DNA from: an uncultured Neomegalonema sp.
Lineage (GTDB): Bacteria; Pseudomonadota; Alphaproteobacteria; Rhodobacterales; Rhodobacteraceae
Direction of reading: 5' to 3'
Length of the DNA: 6,255 nucleotides
NCBI GenBank assembly: GCA_937944035.1
Contig: CALDZQ010000215.1
Location: 1 to 6,255, forward strand
The notes under the pieces were generated by a model that saw nothing but the letters and a program-made list of their open reading frames with translations, was not told the origin of the DNA and searched no databases. Shown here piece by piece: positions 1 to 6,198 of the stretch. Position 1 is the stretch's first letter, and each line of letters opens with the position of its first letter. A program made the translations under genes and the position numbers.

Positions 1-458
1 CCTTTTTCGCGGTTCCAGTCGCGGTTTTTCTCGGTCAGGCGCTTGTCGGCGACGTTTTTACCCTTGGCCAGGCCCAGCAGCAGTTTGGCCACGCCTTTGT
101 CGTTGAAGTACATTTTCAGCGGCACAATCGTCATACCCTGACGGTCGCGCGCTTGGGTCAGCCGGTCAATCTCGCGGCGCTTGAGCAGCAGTTTGCGCGG
201 GCGGCGTTCTTCGTGATTGAAATGCCTGGCCTGGTTATAGGGCTGGATAGCGCTGTTGATCAGCCACATCTCCCCCCGCTCCGGCGAAGCGTAGCTTTCG
301 GCGATATTGGCCTGACCCAGACGCAGGGATTTGACCTCGGACCCGACAAGCGCAAGCCCCGCCTCCAGCGTATCCTCAACGGCATAGCTGTAGCGGGCCT
401 TTCGGTTTTCGGCGATCAGCTTGTTGTTATCGTCAGATTTCTTCTTCTTCGCGGCCAT
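1..458 (-). CDS. smpB: SsrA-binding protein SmpB (3' end cut off by window edge)
   Basis: SmpB binds the tRNA-like part of tmRNA and brings it to stalled ribosomes for trans-translation in the cytoplasm. Reading the minus strand from the ATG at 458-456 gives 152 complete codons before the edge, so only about the last ten residues should be missing. Hallmarks visible are KLIAENRKARYSYAVEDTLE near residues 13-32, the GSEVKSLRLGQANIAESYA block near 39-57, the FNHEERRPRKLL block near 80, MYFNDKGVAKLLLGLAKGK, and a basic tail with DKR and RDW. The start is supported by AGGA ending six bases upstream and by the family-like lysine-rich N terminus. The gene starts 31 bases after the methyltransferase stop, so it is probably the last or a late gene of the dapA transcript. 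Odd point: codon 137, aligned by eye with E. coli His136 in the KQHDKR stretch, is Ala (VADKR). The family call is very secure. Confidence 0.96.
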   Translation of the reverse strand, partial: MAAKKKKSDDNNKLIAENRKARYSYAVEDTLEAGLALVGSEVKSLRLGQANIAESYASPERGEMWLINSAIQPYNQARHFNHEERRPRKLLLKRREIDRLTQARDRQGMTIVPLKMYFNDKGVAKLLLGLAKGKNVADKRLTEKNRDWNREK

Positions 459-463
459 ATTAA

Positions 464-468
464 TTCCT
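464..468 (-). promoter_or_regulatory. smpB ribosome binding site
   Basis: The minus strand reads AGGAATTAATATG, placing an AGGA core six bases before the smpB ATG. It lies in the 31-base gap after the methyltransferase stop, so smpB has its own ribosome entry site even if it is transcribed with the restriction genes. This site supports the ATG at 458. Confidence 0.7.
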
Positions 469-489
469 GATTTTGACCAATGAAGAGGC

Positions 490-1395
490 CTAGGCTTCAG
501 ATGTGAAAAACTGGAGTTGCTCTGGTATCGGTTTTACATTCTTATTAAAGCTGGCCTCAAAGTCAGTAACCAGTGCTTCGATCATCGGGTTTCGGTTTTT
601 TTCTTTACCACCTACATGATAAAAATGTTCCCGTGTTAGGATATGGTATTTTGACCAAAGAGAATCAATAAATGAGTTTCTTCTAAAATCATTATGATGC
701 CACGTAGAAAGTATAAATCGGCAATTTTGAGAAGATAAGGCATCCTCTAACTTTAATTCCTCGTGTTCATCCCACCCATTAAAATACTCAACATGCCGAC
801 CAATATATGGAGGGTCACAGTATATTATATCATTTTCATTTGCATATTTTATTGTATCACTGAAAGGTTGAATATGGAATTCATACTCACCAATACTCAT
901 CGCATCAGAAATTGCTTGGACTTGATTTGTTATCTTTGTAATTAATGCGGGTGCAAATCTATTAGGTTTTCTACAAAAAGGCACATTGAACCCACCTTTT
1001 CGATTAAATCGAATCATTCCATTGAAGCAAGACCGATTTAAAAACAGAAAATCGAGCGAATTACCTTCACTATTAAAACGGTCACGAACAGTATAATAAT
1101 ACTCTCCATCTGATTTTAAAAGCTTTTCGCCTTCATCTTGAAGAAAATCACGCACCAGTCCAGCATTAATTATCCCCTCACTCAATGAACGGTAAAAAGA
1201 AATTAGATGAGGATTTGTATCTGCTAATATCGCTTTTTTAGGACGAATGTTAAACGCAACCACACCAGAACCCATAAACGGCTCGATCCATGTGCCATCG
1301 AAGTCTTCTGGTATTATCGCGCTTATCCAAGGAACTAATTTTGTTTTAATTCCTTGGCATTTGATTGGAGGAACGATCTTTCGAAAATAATTCAT
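490..1395 (-). CDS. M.EcoRV-like type II DNA adenine-N6 methyltransferase (Dam/D12 class)
   Basis: This 301-residue enzyme should transfer a methyl group from S-adenosylmethionine to adenine N6 and protect host DNA from the neighbouring endonuclease. Visible motifs are the N-terminal PPIKCQGIKTKLVPW (residues 9-23), the SAM-binding motif I EPFMGSGVV (38-46), ADTNPHLISFY (58-68), the block from NRSCFNGMIRF to PNRF (120-147), the catalytic motif IV DPPY (194-197), STWHHNDFR (230-238), and a C-terminal EHFYHVGGKEKNR stretch (256-268). The order places it with the Dam-like D12 family. From memory nearly every block matches M.EcoRV (about 298 residues), which methylates the first A of GATATC; Dam, DpnM and MboI-type GATC enzymes are more distant. 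The ATG overlaps the endonuclease stop as ATGA and follows a strong AGGAG. Its composition is AT-rich, unlike dapA and smpB, which points to transfer. The family is very secure and the GATATC specificity is a well-supported inference. Confidence 0.95.
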   Translation of the reverse strand: MNYFRKIVPPIKCQGIKTKLVPWISAIIPEDFDGTWIEPFMGSGVVAFNIRPKKAILADTNPHLISFYRSLSEGIINAGLVRDFLQDEGEKLLKSDGEYYYTVRDRFNSEGNSLDFLFLNRSCFNGMIRFNRKGGFNVPFCRKPNRFAPALITKITNQVQAISDAMSIGEYEFHIQPFSDTIKYANENDIIYCDPPYIGRHVEYFNGWDEHEELKLEDALSSQNCRFILSTWHHNDFRRNSFIDSLWSKYHILTREHFYHVGGKEKNRNPMIEALVTDFEASFNKNVKPIPEQLQFFTSEA

Positions 1396-2222
1396 TCTTT
1401 ATTGCTCCTCTCAACAATCAGATTTTTATCACCGCCACGATAATCTAAAAAATCTTCTAATGAGGTGATTTTTTTAGTTTTACCAGCGTCCAATTTTTTA
1501 GTAATTTTTCCAAAATTCATCCAATAATCGTCAAACCAAGTCTCTCCCAACTTTGCGAACATTCCATTACCAGCCAAAATGTCACTGATTTTTTTGATAC
1601 TTCCAATATTTGCCGTGTTCCCAGACCCTCCTTTATCGCTGGCAATTTTCCATTTTTCAGCTACGAAAAACTGTATATTTGAAATTACAGAGACTATGGT
1701 TTGAAGATCATCAAGTGACTTTGAGCAAGTTTCGTCGATTGTAGCACCCTCGGCTCTATCGTAGATTATTCCCAAACAATAATGCCCGCTATATTCCGCA
1801 TAAGGAAATTGGATATTTTTTCTGCTTGTTCTGTCTTCAAAATATTTCCCGTGAGAACCAAGAGTAAATCCGTTGCATAACCAAGGTTTTGCAGGATTTC
1901 GGTATGTCGTTTTGAAATCCACAGCGAATTTAACGTTGGGGTCCGCTTTGGAAACGAAGGATATGTCCGGATAATAGTTTTGATGGTCAGCCAGCACAAG
2001 CGCGTACCCCATTTGATCTGCAAAAGCTAAAATCTTAGGATAAAGATGAATTTCAAGAATTTTAGATACGATCTTTGTGTCAGATGAAATCGTGTAAACA
2101 TTTTTAAATGTGTCAATGAAACCTTTTACAGTCCATTGACCATCAGCCGTGCTTGCATACGCTGACAGCGTCGCAGAGAGATCACGAAGCGCTTTTTCGA
2201 ATTCAGATTTTTTTGCATTCAT
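1392..2222 (-). CDS. EcoRV-family type II restriction endonuclease
   Basis: This 276-residue protein is predicted to cut double-stranded DNA as a Mg2+-dependent homodimer of the PD-(D/E)XK fold. Compared with EcoRV from memory (245 residues), it keeps SSDTK (47-51) before the helix Glu57 (EcoRV Glu45), the Q-loop region QNYYPD (81-86) with Asp86 (EcoRV Asp74), and VDFKTTY (101-107) with Asp102 and Lys104 (EcoRV Asp90 and Lys92). It also keeps the recognition loop GSGNTANIGSI (199-209; EcoRV GSGNTTNIGSI, 182-192) and the downstream DYW. All catalytic residues are present, so it is probably active, with GATATC the likely target. The extra length is partly an insert around residues 157-182 and partly at the ends. 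The ATG at 2222 directly abuts the dapA stop and only a weak GGGA precedes it. The 3' end overlaps the methyltransferase start by four bases. Low GC marks it as acquired. No other family fits as well. Confidence 0.93.
   Translation of the reverse strand: MNAKKSEFEKALRDLSATLSAYASTADGQWTVKGFIDTFKNVYTISSDTKIVSKILEIHLYPKILAFADQMGYALVLADHQNYYPDISFVSKADPNVKFAVDFKTTYRNPAKPWLCNGFTLGSHGKYFEDRTSRKNIQFPYAEYSGHYCLGIIYDRAEGATIDETCSKSLDDLQTIVSVISNIQFFVAEKWKIASDKGGSGNTANIGSIKKISDILAGNGMFAKLGETWFDDYWMNFGKITKKLDAGKTKKITSLEDFLDYRGGDKNLIVERSNKE
1405..1412 (-). promoter_or_regulatory. Strong ribosome binding site for the methyltransferase, inside the endonuclease gene
   Basis: The minus strand reads GAGAGGAG followed by nine bases and then the methyltransferase ATG at 1395. 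The site lies within the last codons of the endonuclease gene. It is a much better Shine-Dalgarno match than anything ahead of the endonuclease start, which suggests the methyltransferase is translated more efficiently from the shared message. Confidence 0.75.
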
Positions 2223-3122
2223 TCAAAGCAATCCCAACCCGTCCATCGCGGCGCGGATCGCGGCTTCGGTTTCGGGCATTACAGGATAGATAGGGGCGCG
2301 CATCTCGTTTTCGCAGAGGCCGAGCAAAGAAAGTGCGTATTTCGCGGGTGCGGGGCTGGATTCCATGAACATCGCGCGGTGCAGCGGGTAGAGTTTGTCC
2401 TGCCAGTCCAGCGCGGTTTTGTAATCGCCCGCCAGACACGCCGCTTGCATCGCCGAGCAGGCGGCGGGGGCGACGTTGGCGCTGACGGAAATGCACCCCA
2501 CCCCGCCCATCGCGTTATAGCCGACGGCGGTGGCATCCTCGCCGGAGAGCAGGACGAAATCTTTGCCGCAATCCAAACGCTCCTGCCCACAGCGCGCCAA
2601 GTCGCCTGTCGCGCATTTGTTACCGATGATCCGGGGCAGCTTGGCCAGTTCGGCCATCGTCGCGTCGGTCATGTCGATGACGCTGCGGCCGGGAATGTTG
2701 TAGATCATAATCGGAATATCGGCGCAGTCATGCAGCGTGCGGTAATGCTCGATCAGCATCCGCTGATTCGGTTTGTTGTAATAAGGCGTGACCACAAGCG
2801 CGGCATCGGCGCCAACCTCGGCGGCGTGTTGGACGAAACCGATGCCCTCGGTCGTGCTGTTCGATCCCGCACCCGCGATCACAGCGATCCGTCCGGCGAC
2901 ATGCTCGACCGTTAGGGACACCACACGGTGATGCTCCTCGTGGGACAGTGTGGCCGATTCTCCGGTGGTTCCGACGGGCACAAGTCCGTTGGTTCCGTTT
3001 TCTATATGCCAATCAATTAACCGTTTCAGCGCATCTTCATCCACAGCGCCGTTCTTCATAGGCGTTACAATCGCTACAAAAGAACCGCGAAGCCGGGAGA
3101 GTGTGCTGGTGAGATCGGACAT
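2223..3122 (-). CDS. dapA: 4-hydroxy-tetrahydrodipicolinate synthase (DapA)
   Basis: DapA condenses pyruvate with L-aspartate-4-semialdehyde in the cytoplasm, the first committed step toward meso-diaminopimelate and lysine. The 299 residues match the usual length (E. coli 292) and form one (beta/alpha)8 aldolase-class barrel. Seen are GTTGES (51-56, with the active-site threonines), TPYYNKP (112-118, with the proton-relay tyrosine), IYNIPGR (140-146; Tyr141 and Arg146 correspond to E. coli Tyr133 and Arg138), the Schiff-base Lys169 in GNKCATGD, and LLSGEDATA (191-199). The start at 3122 gives MSDLTSTLSRLRGSFVAIVTP, with the barrel beginning at the expected distance. It is divergent from slt and is the first gene of the minus-strand operon. 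Odd point: the residue after the Schiff-base lysine is Cys170, where Glu or Asp is usual. The C terminus looks complete, so the downstream insertion did not truncate it. Confidence 0.97.
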   Translation of the reverse strand: MSDLTSTLSRLRGSFVAIVTPMKNGAVDEDALKRLIDWHIENGTNGLVPVGTTGESATLSHEEHHRVVSLTVEHVAGRIAVIAGAGSNSTTEGIGFVQHAAEVGADAALVVTPYYNKPNQRMLIEHYRTLHDCADIPIMIYNIPGRSVIDMTDATMAELAKLPRIIGNKCATGDLARCGQERLDCGKDFVLLSGEDATAVGYNAMGGVGCISVSANVAPAACSAMQAACLAGDYKTALDWQDKLYPLHRAMFMESSPAPAKYALSLLGLCENEMRAPIYPVMPETEAAIRAAMDGLGLL

Positions 3123-3264
3123 CGAAAAGCGCCTGTATCTTGAGGGTTATGATAAGAAGGCGGACCCTACTCTGCCCATCCCCGATCCGCAACAAAGCTC
3201 GTGCCTTTCGCGGGCGTTGGCAATCTGCTATCGTTTTCCTTCTGTTGTAAAGAATGTGAGTGCC
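3123..3264. promoter_or_regulatory. Divergent intergenic region between dapA and slt
   Basis: These 142 bases separate two genes pointing away from each other, so they should carry promoters for dapA (and probably the restriction pair and smpB) on the minus strand and for slt on the plus strand. I could not find a convincing -35/-10 pair on either strand. A TATGAT at 3148-3153 (plus) resembles a -10 box but lacks a well-spaced -35 partner, and TTGGCA near 3215 lacks a good -10. The role is inferred from gene layout only. Confidence 0.4.
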
Positions 3265-5199
3265 ATGACCGTTTTCCTGTTTCGCCCTGTCCTGATGAGC
3301 CTGTTCGCATCATCCATGCTGTTTACGGGCGCGGCGGGGGCGGCGGCGAATATCCCGCAAGCCGAGCGCGCAACGCTGGAACGCATGGTCGAGGCGGCCA
3401 AGGACGGCAAATGGGTCCGGGCGCAGAATCTGGCGCGGTCCACCGGCGACCGGGCGGTGATGGACGCCTATGAATGGATGCGCCTGCGCAAGCCGGGTAT
3501 TGATAACTTCACGCGCATGGTCCGCTGGGTTGAGACGCATTCCGACTGGCCCTCGCAATCCACAATTCAGGTGCAGGGCGAATACGCGCTGGAGGGGGCG
3601 GGCGTACCCGCGCAAACCGTGATCCGTTTCTTTGACCGCTTTCCGCCCAAAACCGGCGTGGGCGCAACCCGCTACGCCAGCGCGCTCAAGAGCGCCGGAC
3701 GCATCACCGATGCGCGTAAAGCGGCGGGCGACGCGTGGCTGAACAAAAGCCTCTCGACCAGCAACGAGCGTCAGCTGTTGGCAGAATTCGGCAACACGCT
3801 CGCCCCGCTGCACGATCAGCGGCTGGACGATCTGATCTGGAAAAACCGCCTGACCGCCGCATCACGCCACCTGCCCCGCGTGTCCCGCCCCTTGCGGGCC
3901 TTGGGCGAGGCGCGGATCGCGTTGCTGCGCAGCAAGGGCAATGTTGACGCGCTGATTGACCGGGTTCCGCCAAGCCTGCGCAACGATCCCGGCCTTGCCT
4001 ATGCCCGCGCCGTCTGGCGCAAGAAAAAAGGGCTGACCAGCCGCGCCGAGGCGATGGTTATCAGCAGCTCCGCCAATGGCAGGCTGGGCCGTCCTGAAAG
4101 CTGGGCCGATGAGCGGACCGTGTTCATGCGCGGCGCATTGAAAGAGCGTGATTACCGCCGCGCCTATGCGCTGGCAACGCCGCACGGGCTGACCAAAGGG
4201 GTCGATTTCGCCGATCTCGAATGGCAGGCCGGATGGATCGCCCTGCGCAAATTGGACGAACCGCAGCGCGCGTTGGCGCATTTCGAGCGGCTGTACGCGG
4301 GTGTCGTCACCCCCGTCAGCAAATCCCGCGCAGCCTATTGGGCGGGGGAAGCGGCGGCGAAGATGGGGCGAGTCCCGCTCGCAGCCGAATGGCACAAGAA
4401 AGCGGCGGTTTTCCCCAGTGCCTTTTACGGGCAACTTTCCGCCCAGCGGCTACACAATGATCTGTCTTTCGCTGTACCCGCCCCGATTCAGGCCCGCGCC
4501 GGACGCTGTGTGAATGATCCGCGCGTTGCGGTCGGCTCGGCACTGGCGATCGGCGGGGCGATTGTGGAGGGGCGGTTGTTTTTCTACGACGCGCTCGAAC
4601 AATGCCAGACACCCGAAGAAGCCAAAGCCCTCGGCCTCGCCGCCGAAGCGCTGGGGGCGTTCCGCATCAGCGTCGGCATGGGCAGCAAGCTGCGGCGCAA
4701 ATCGATCTTCATCCCCGAAATTTCGCACCCGATCCTCTCGCTGCCCCGTCAGGGCTGTAAGGGCGAGGACGCCCCCGAACGCGCGCTGAACCTCGCCGTC
4801 GCCCGGCAGGAAAGCGGATTTGATCCCAAAGCGCGCAGCGGCGCGGGGGCGCGGGGTGTGATGCAGGTGATGCCCGGAACCGCCAAAGTCACCGCCCGCG
4901 CGACGGGCGTGCGCTATGATCTGGCCTTGCTGAGCAGTGACCGCAATTATAACGCCCGCATCGGGCAATGCTATCTGTCGCAACTGTTGCAGCGGTTTGA
5001 CGGGTCGTACCCGCTGGCCATCGCCGGATACAACGCCGGACCGGGACGGGTGAACCGCTGGCTGGAAGATTTCGGCGACCCGCGTTCGGGGGAAATCGAT
5101 CTGATCGACTGGATCGAGCATATCCCGTTCCGCGAGACCCGCAATTACGTGCAACGTGTCCTGGAAGGACTGGCCGTTTACCGTGCCCGGCTCAGATAA
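3265..5199 (+). CDS. slt: Soluble lytic murein transglycosylase (Slt70-like, GH23)
   Basis: The enzyme cleaves the MurNAc-GlcNAc bond of peptidoglycan in the periplasm, leaving 1,6-anhydromuramic ends, and works in wall turnover and recycling. From the ATG at 3265 it has 644 residues, almost the same as E. coli Slt70 (645). Residues 1-28 are a signal peptide with a hydrophobic stretch (VLMSLFASSMLF) and an Ala-rich cleavage region (GAAGAAA). A long alpha-helical superhelix region follows to about residue 490. The C-terminal SLT domain (about 505-640) has the catalytic Glu516 in ARQESGF, GVMQVMPGTA (531-540), GYNAGPGRVNRW (588-599) and ETRNYVQRV. The frame stays open upstream to 2950, but that part lies opposite dapA and has no signal peptide at its start. 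An in-frame GTG at 3256 is an alternative start. The ribosome site is weak (AAAGAA). It is divergent from dapA. The family is secure; the exact start is somewhat less so. Confidence 0.94.
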   Translation: MTVFLFRPVLMSLFASSMLFTGAAGAAANIPQAERATLERMVEAAKDGKWVRAQNLARSTGDRAVMDAYEWMRLRKPGIDNFTRMVRWVETHSDWPSQSTIQVQGEYALEGAGVPAQTVIRFFDRFPPKTGVGATRYASALKSAGRITDARKAAGDAWLNKSLSTSNERQLLAEFGNTLAPLHDQRLDDLIWKNRLTAASRHLPRVSRPLRALGEARIALLRSKGNVDALIDRVPPSLRNDPGLAYARAVWRKKKGLTSRAEAMVISSSANGRLGRPESWADERTVFMRGALKERDYRRAYALATPHGLTKGVDFADLEWQAGWIALRKLDEPQRALAHFERLYAGVVTPVSKSRAAYWAGEAAAKMGRVPLAAEWHKKAAVFPSAFYGQLSAQRLHNDLSFAVPAPIQARAGRCVNDPRVAVGSALAIGGAIVEGRLFFYDALEQCQTPEEAKALGLAAEALGAFRISVGMGSKLRRKSIFIPEISHPILSLPRQGCKGEDAPERALNLAVARQESGFDPKARSGAGARGVMQVMPGTAKVTARATGVRYDLALLSSDRNYNARIGQCYLSQLLQRFDGSYPLAIAGYNAGPGRVNRWLEDFGDPRSGEIDLIDWIEHIPFRETRNYVQRVLEGLAVYRARLR

Positions 5200-5203
5200 T
5201 GCC

Positions 5204-5218
5204 ATTATGGGTCATAAT
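5204..5218. repeat. Perfect inverted repeat just after slt
   Basis: ATTATG GGT CATAAT is a six-base perfect inverted repeat with a three-base centre, five bases after the slt stop. A further ATAAT at 5196-5200, overlapping the slt stop, can pair with ATTAT at 5204-5208, giving three alternating half-sites. The stem is AT-rich with no following T-run, so it does not look like a Rho-independent terminator. It could be a regulator site for the hydrolase, or chance. Confidence 0.4.
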
Positions 5219-5300
5219 TGTGTTTGAACCCCTTGCGTATACCTCAAATTGACTGCACTCTCTGCCGCAGCGGGTCGTGTGGGGCGGCGGATGGGTGTGT

Positions 5301-5304
5301 GGAG
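5301..5304 (+). promoter_or_regulatory. Ribosome binding site deciding the TTG start of the hydrolase
   Basis: GGAG lies nine bases before the TTG at 5314. The frame is closed by an in-frame TAA at 5305-5307, so TTG 5314 is the first usable start codon, and the next in-frame TTG at 5347 has no such site ahead of it. Confidence 0.6.
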
Positions 5305-5313
5305 TAAGAGGGC

Positions 5314-6198
5314 TTGTCTTCAGATCAGTATTATATCGAACGTTCGTTGAAGACAGCGGACGGTTTAGCGCTGTCATTCCGCGATTACGGCTCGCGGTTC
5401 AGCCAAGCGACGCCTGTTTTGTGCCTGCCGGGCCTGACCCGCAATGTGCGTGACTTTGACGATCTGGCGCAATCCCTTATGGCGAATCGCCGTGTTCTTT
5501 CGCTTGACGCGCGGGGACGGGGGCGCTCGGATTATGATCCTGACTTCACCAGTTACAATCTCGTCCGCGAGGTCGGCGACACGTTAACACTTATCTCACA
5601 AGAATTTGACCGCCCCTGCATTATCATCGGCACGTCGCGGGGCGGACTGGCGGGGATGATCCTCAACGGGGTGCGCCCCGACCTGATCGCCGGCCTTGCG
5701 CTGAATGACATCGGCCCGGATATGGAGCCGGAAGGGCTGGGGCGGATTTTCAACTATCTGGGCATCACACCCGACCCGTTCAACACATGGGACGACGCTG
5801 TCCTCTATATGAAACAAAACAACGCGAGCGAGTTCCCGGATCTGACAGATGCGGACTGGGTGGCGTGGGCAAAACGCACGTTCCGTGATGAAAACGGCGT
5901 ACCCATGCTTGATTATGATCCGAAACTGCGCGATGCGACGCTGAACGGCTCGTTCACCGTGGCCGATTTCTGGCCCCAGTTCCGGGGATTGGCCGAGACG
6001 CCGACGCTGCTGCTCCGGGGCGAGAACTCGGACCTGCTGTCGGCGGAAACCGTCATCAAAATGCGGCGGACAAAACCCGATATGACCGCCGTGACCGTGC
6101 GCAATCGCGGGCATGTGCCGTTTCTTGATGAACCTGAGGCGATGTCGGCGCTTTTGGCCTTCATCACCGAGGTTGAAGGGCGCGCAAAGCCCTCGTAA
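5314..6198 (+). CDS. Alpha/beta hydrolase fold protein
   Basis: This 294-residue cytoplasmic protein (no signal peptide or membrane segment seen) has the alpha/beta hydrolase layout. The segment VLCLPGLTRN (35-44) corresponds to the oxyanion-loop strand, with PG in place of the common HG. LDARGRGRSD (64-73) is the typical turn after strand 4. The nucleophile elbow is GTSRGG with Ser108. A cap region covers roughly 135-220. LLLRGENSDLLS (232-243) supplies the likely acid Asp240, and RGHVPF (265-270) supplies His267. The triad is therefore complete. Start TTG 5314 is forced by an upstream in-frame stop and supported by GGAG at 5301-5304. It lies 114 bases after slt on the same strand and may be read from its own promoter. 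The substrate cannot be told: esterase, lactonase, epoxide or haloalkane hydrolase subfamilies share these motifs, so no gene symbol is given. Confidence 0.88.
   Translation: MSSDQYYIERSLKTADGLALSFRDYGSRFSQATPVLCLPGLTRNVRDFDDLAQSLMANRRVLSLDARGRGRSDYDPDFTSYNLVREVGDTLTLISQEFDRPCIIIGTSRGGLAGMILNGVRPDLIAGLALNDIGPDMEPEGLGRIFNYLGITPDPFNTWDDAVLYMKQNNASEFPDLTDADWVAWAKRTFRDENGVPMLDYDPKLRDATLNGSFTVADFWPQFRGLAETPTLLLRGENSDLLSAETVIKMRRTKPDMTAVTVRNRGHVPFLDEPEAMSALLAFITEVEGRAKPS

Larger units (their letters stand above)
490..2222 (-). other. Horizontally acquired two-gene restriction-modification cassette inside the dapA-smpB operon
   Basis: The two AT-rich genes form a sharply bounded block: sampled 60-base lines are about 28-40% GC here, against about 63% in dapA. 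The block starts exactly after the dapA stop and ends 31 bases before smpB. I see no integrase, transposase, terminal inverted repeat or obvious target-site duplication at the borders, and both flanking host genes look intact over the visible range. The insertion is inferred from composition and from the usual neighbourhood of dapA and smpB. It has not been shown by comparison with an empty site. Confidence 0.8.

Noticed and set aside
763..945. 60-codon plus-strand frame opposite the methyltransferase.
   Set aside because: It has no ribosome site or recognisable motif and lies wholly within a secure gene on the other strand.
1506..1534. TTGACG on the minus strand (1534-1529) as a -35 box of an internal methyltransferase promoter.
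   Set aside because: At 17-18 bases spacing the downstream hexamers are GGAAAA or GAAAAA, which do not resemble a -10 box.
2223..3122. Long plus-strand and alternate-frame open frames across dapA, and similar ones opposite slt and the hydrolase.
   Set aside because: They are shadows caused by GC-rich codon use; their products are Arg/Gly/Pro-rich and show no domain motifs.
2950..3264. In-frame upstream extension of slt by 105 codons.
   Set aside because: It lies largely opposite dapA, has no family match, and would bury the clear signal peptide that starts at the ATG at 3265.
5248..5275. TTGACT as a -35 box for the hydrolase.
   Set aside because: No acceptable -10 hexamer follows at 16-18 bases.
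5268..5302. G-rich stretch upstream of the hydrolase as a G-quadruplex.
   Set aside because: Only three runs of three or more G lie close together, so a stable three-layer quadruplex is not supported.
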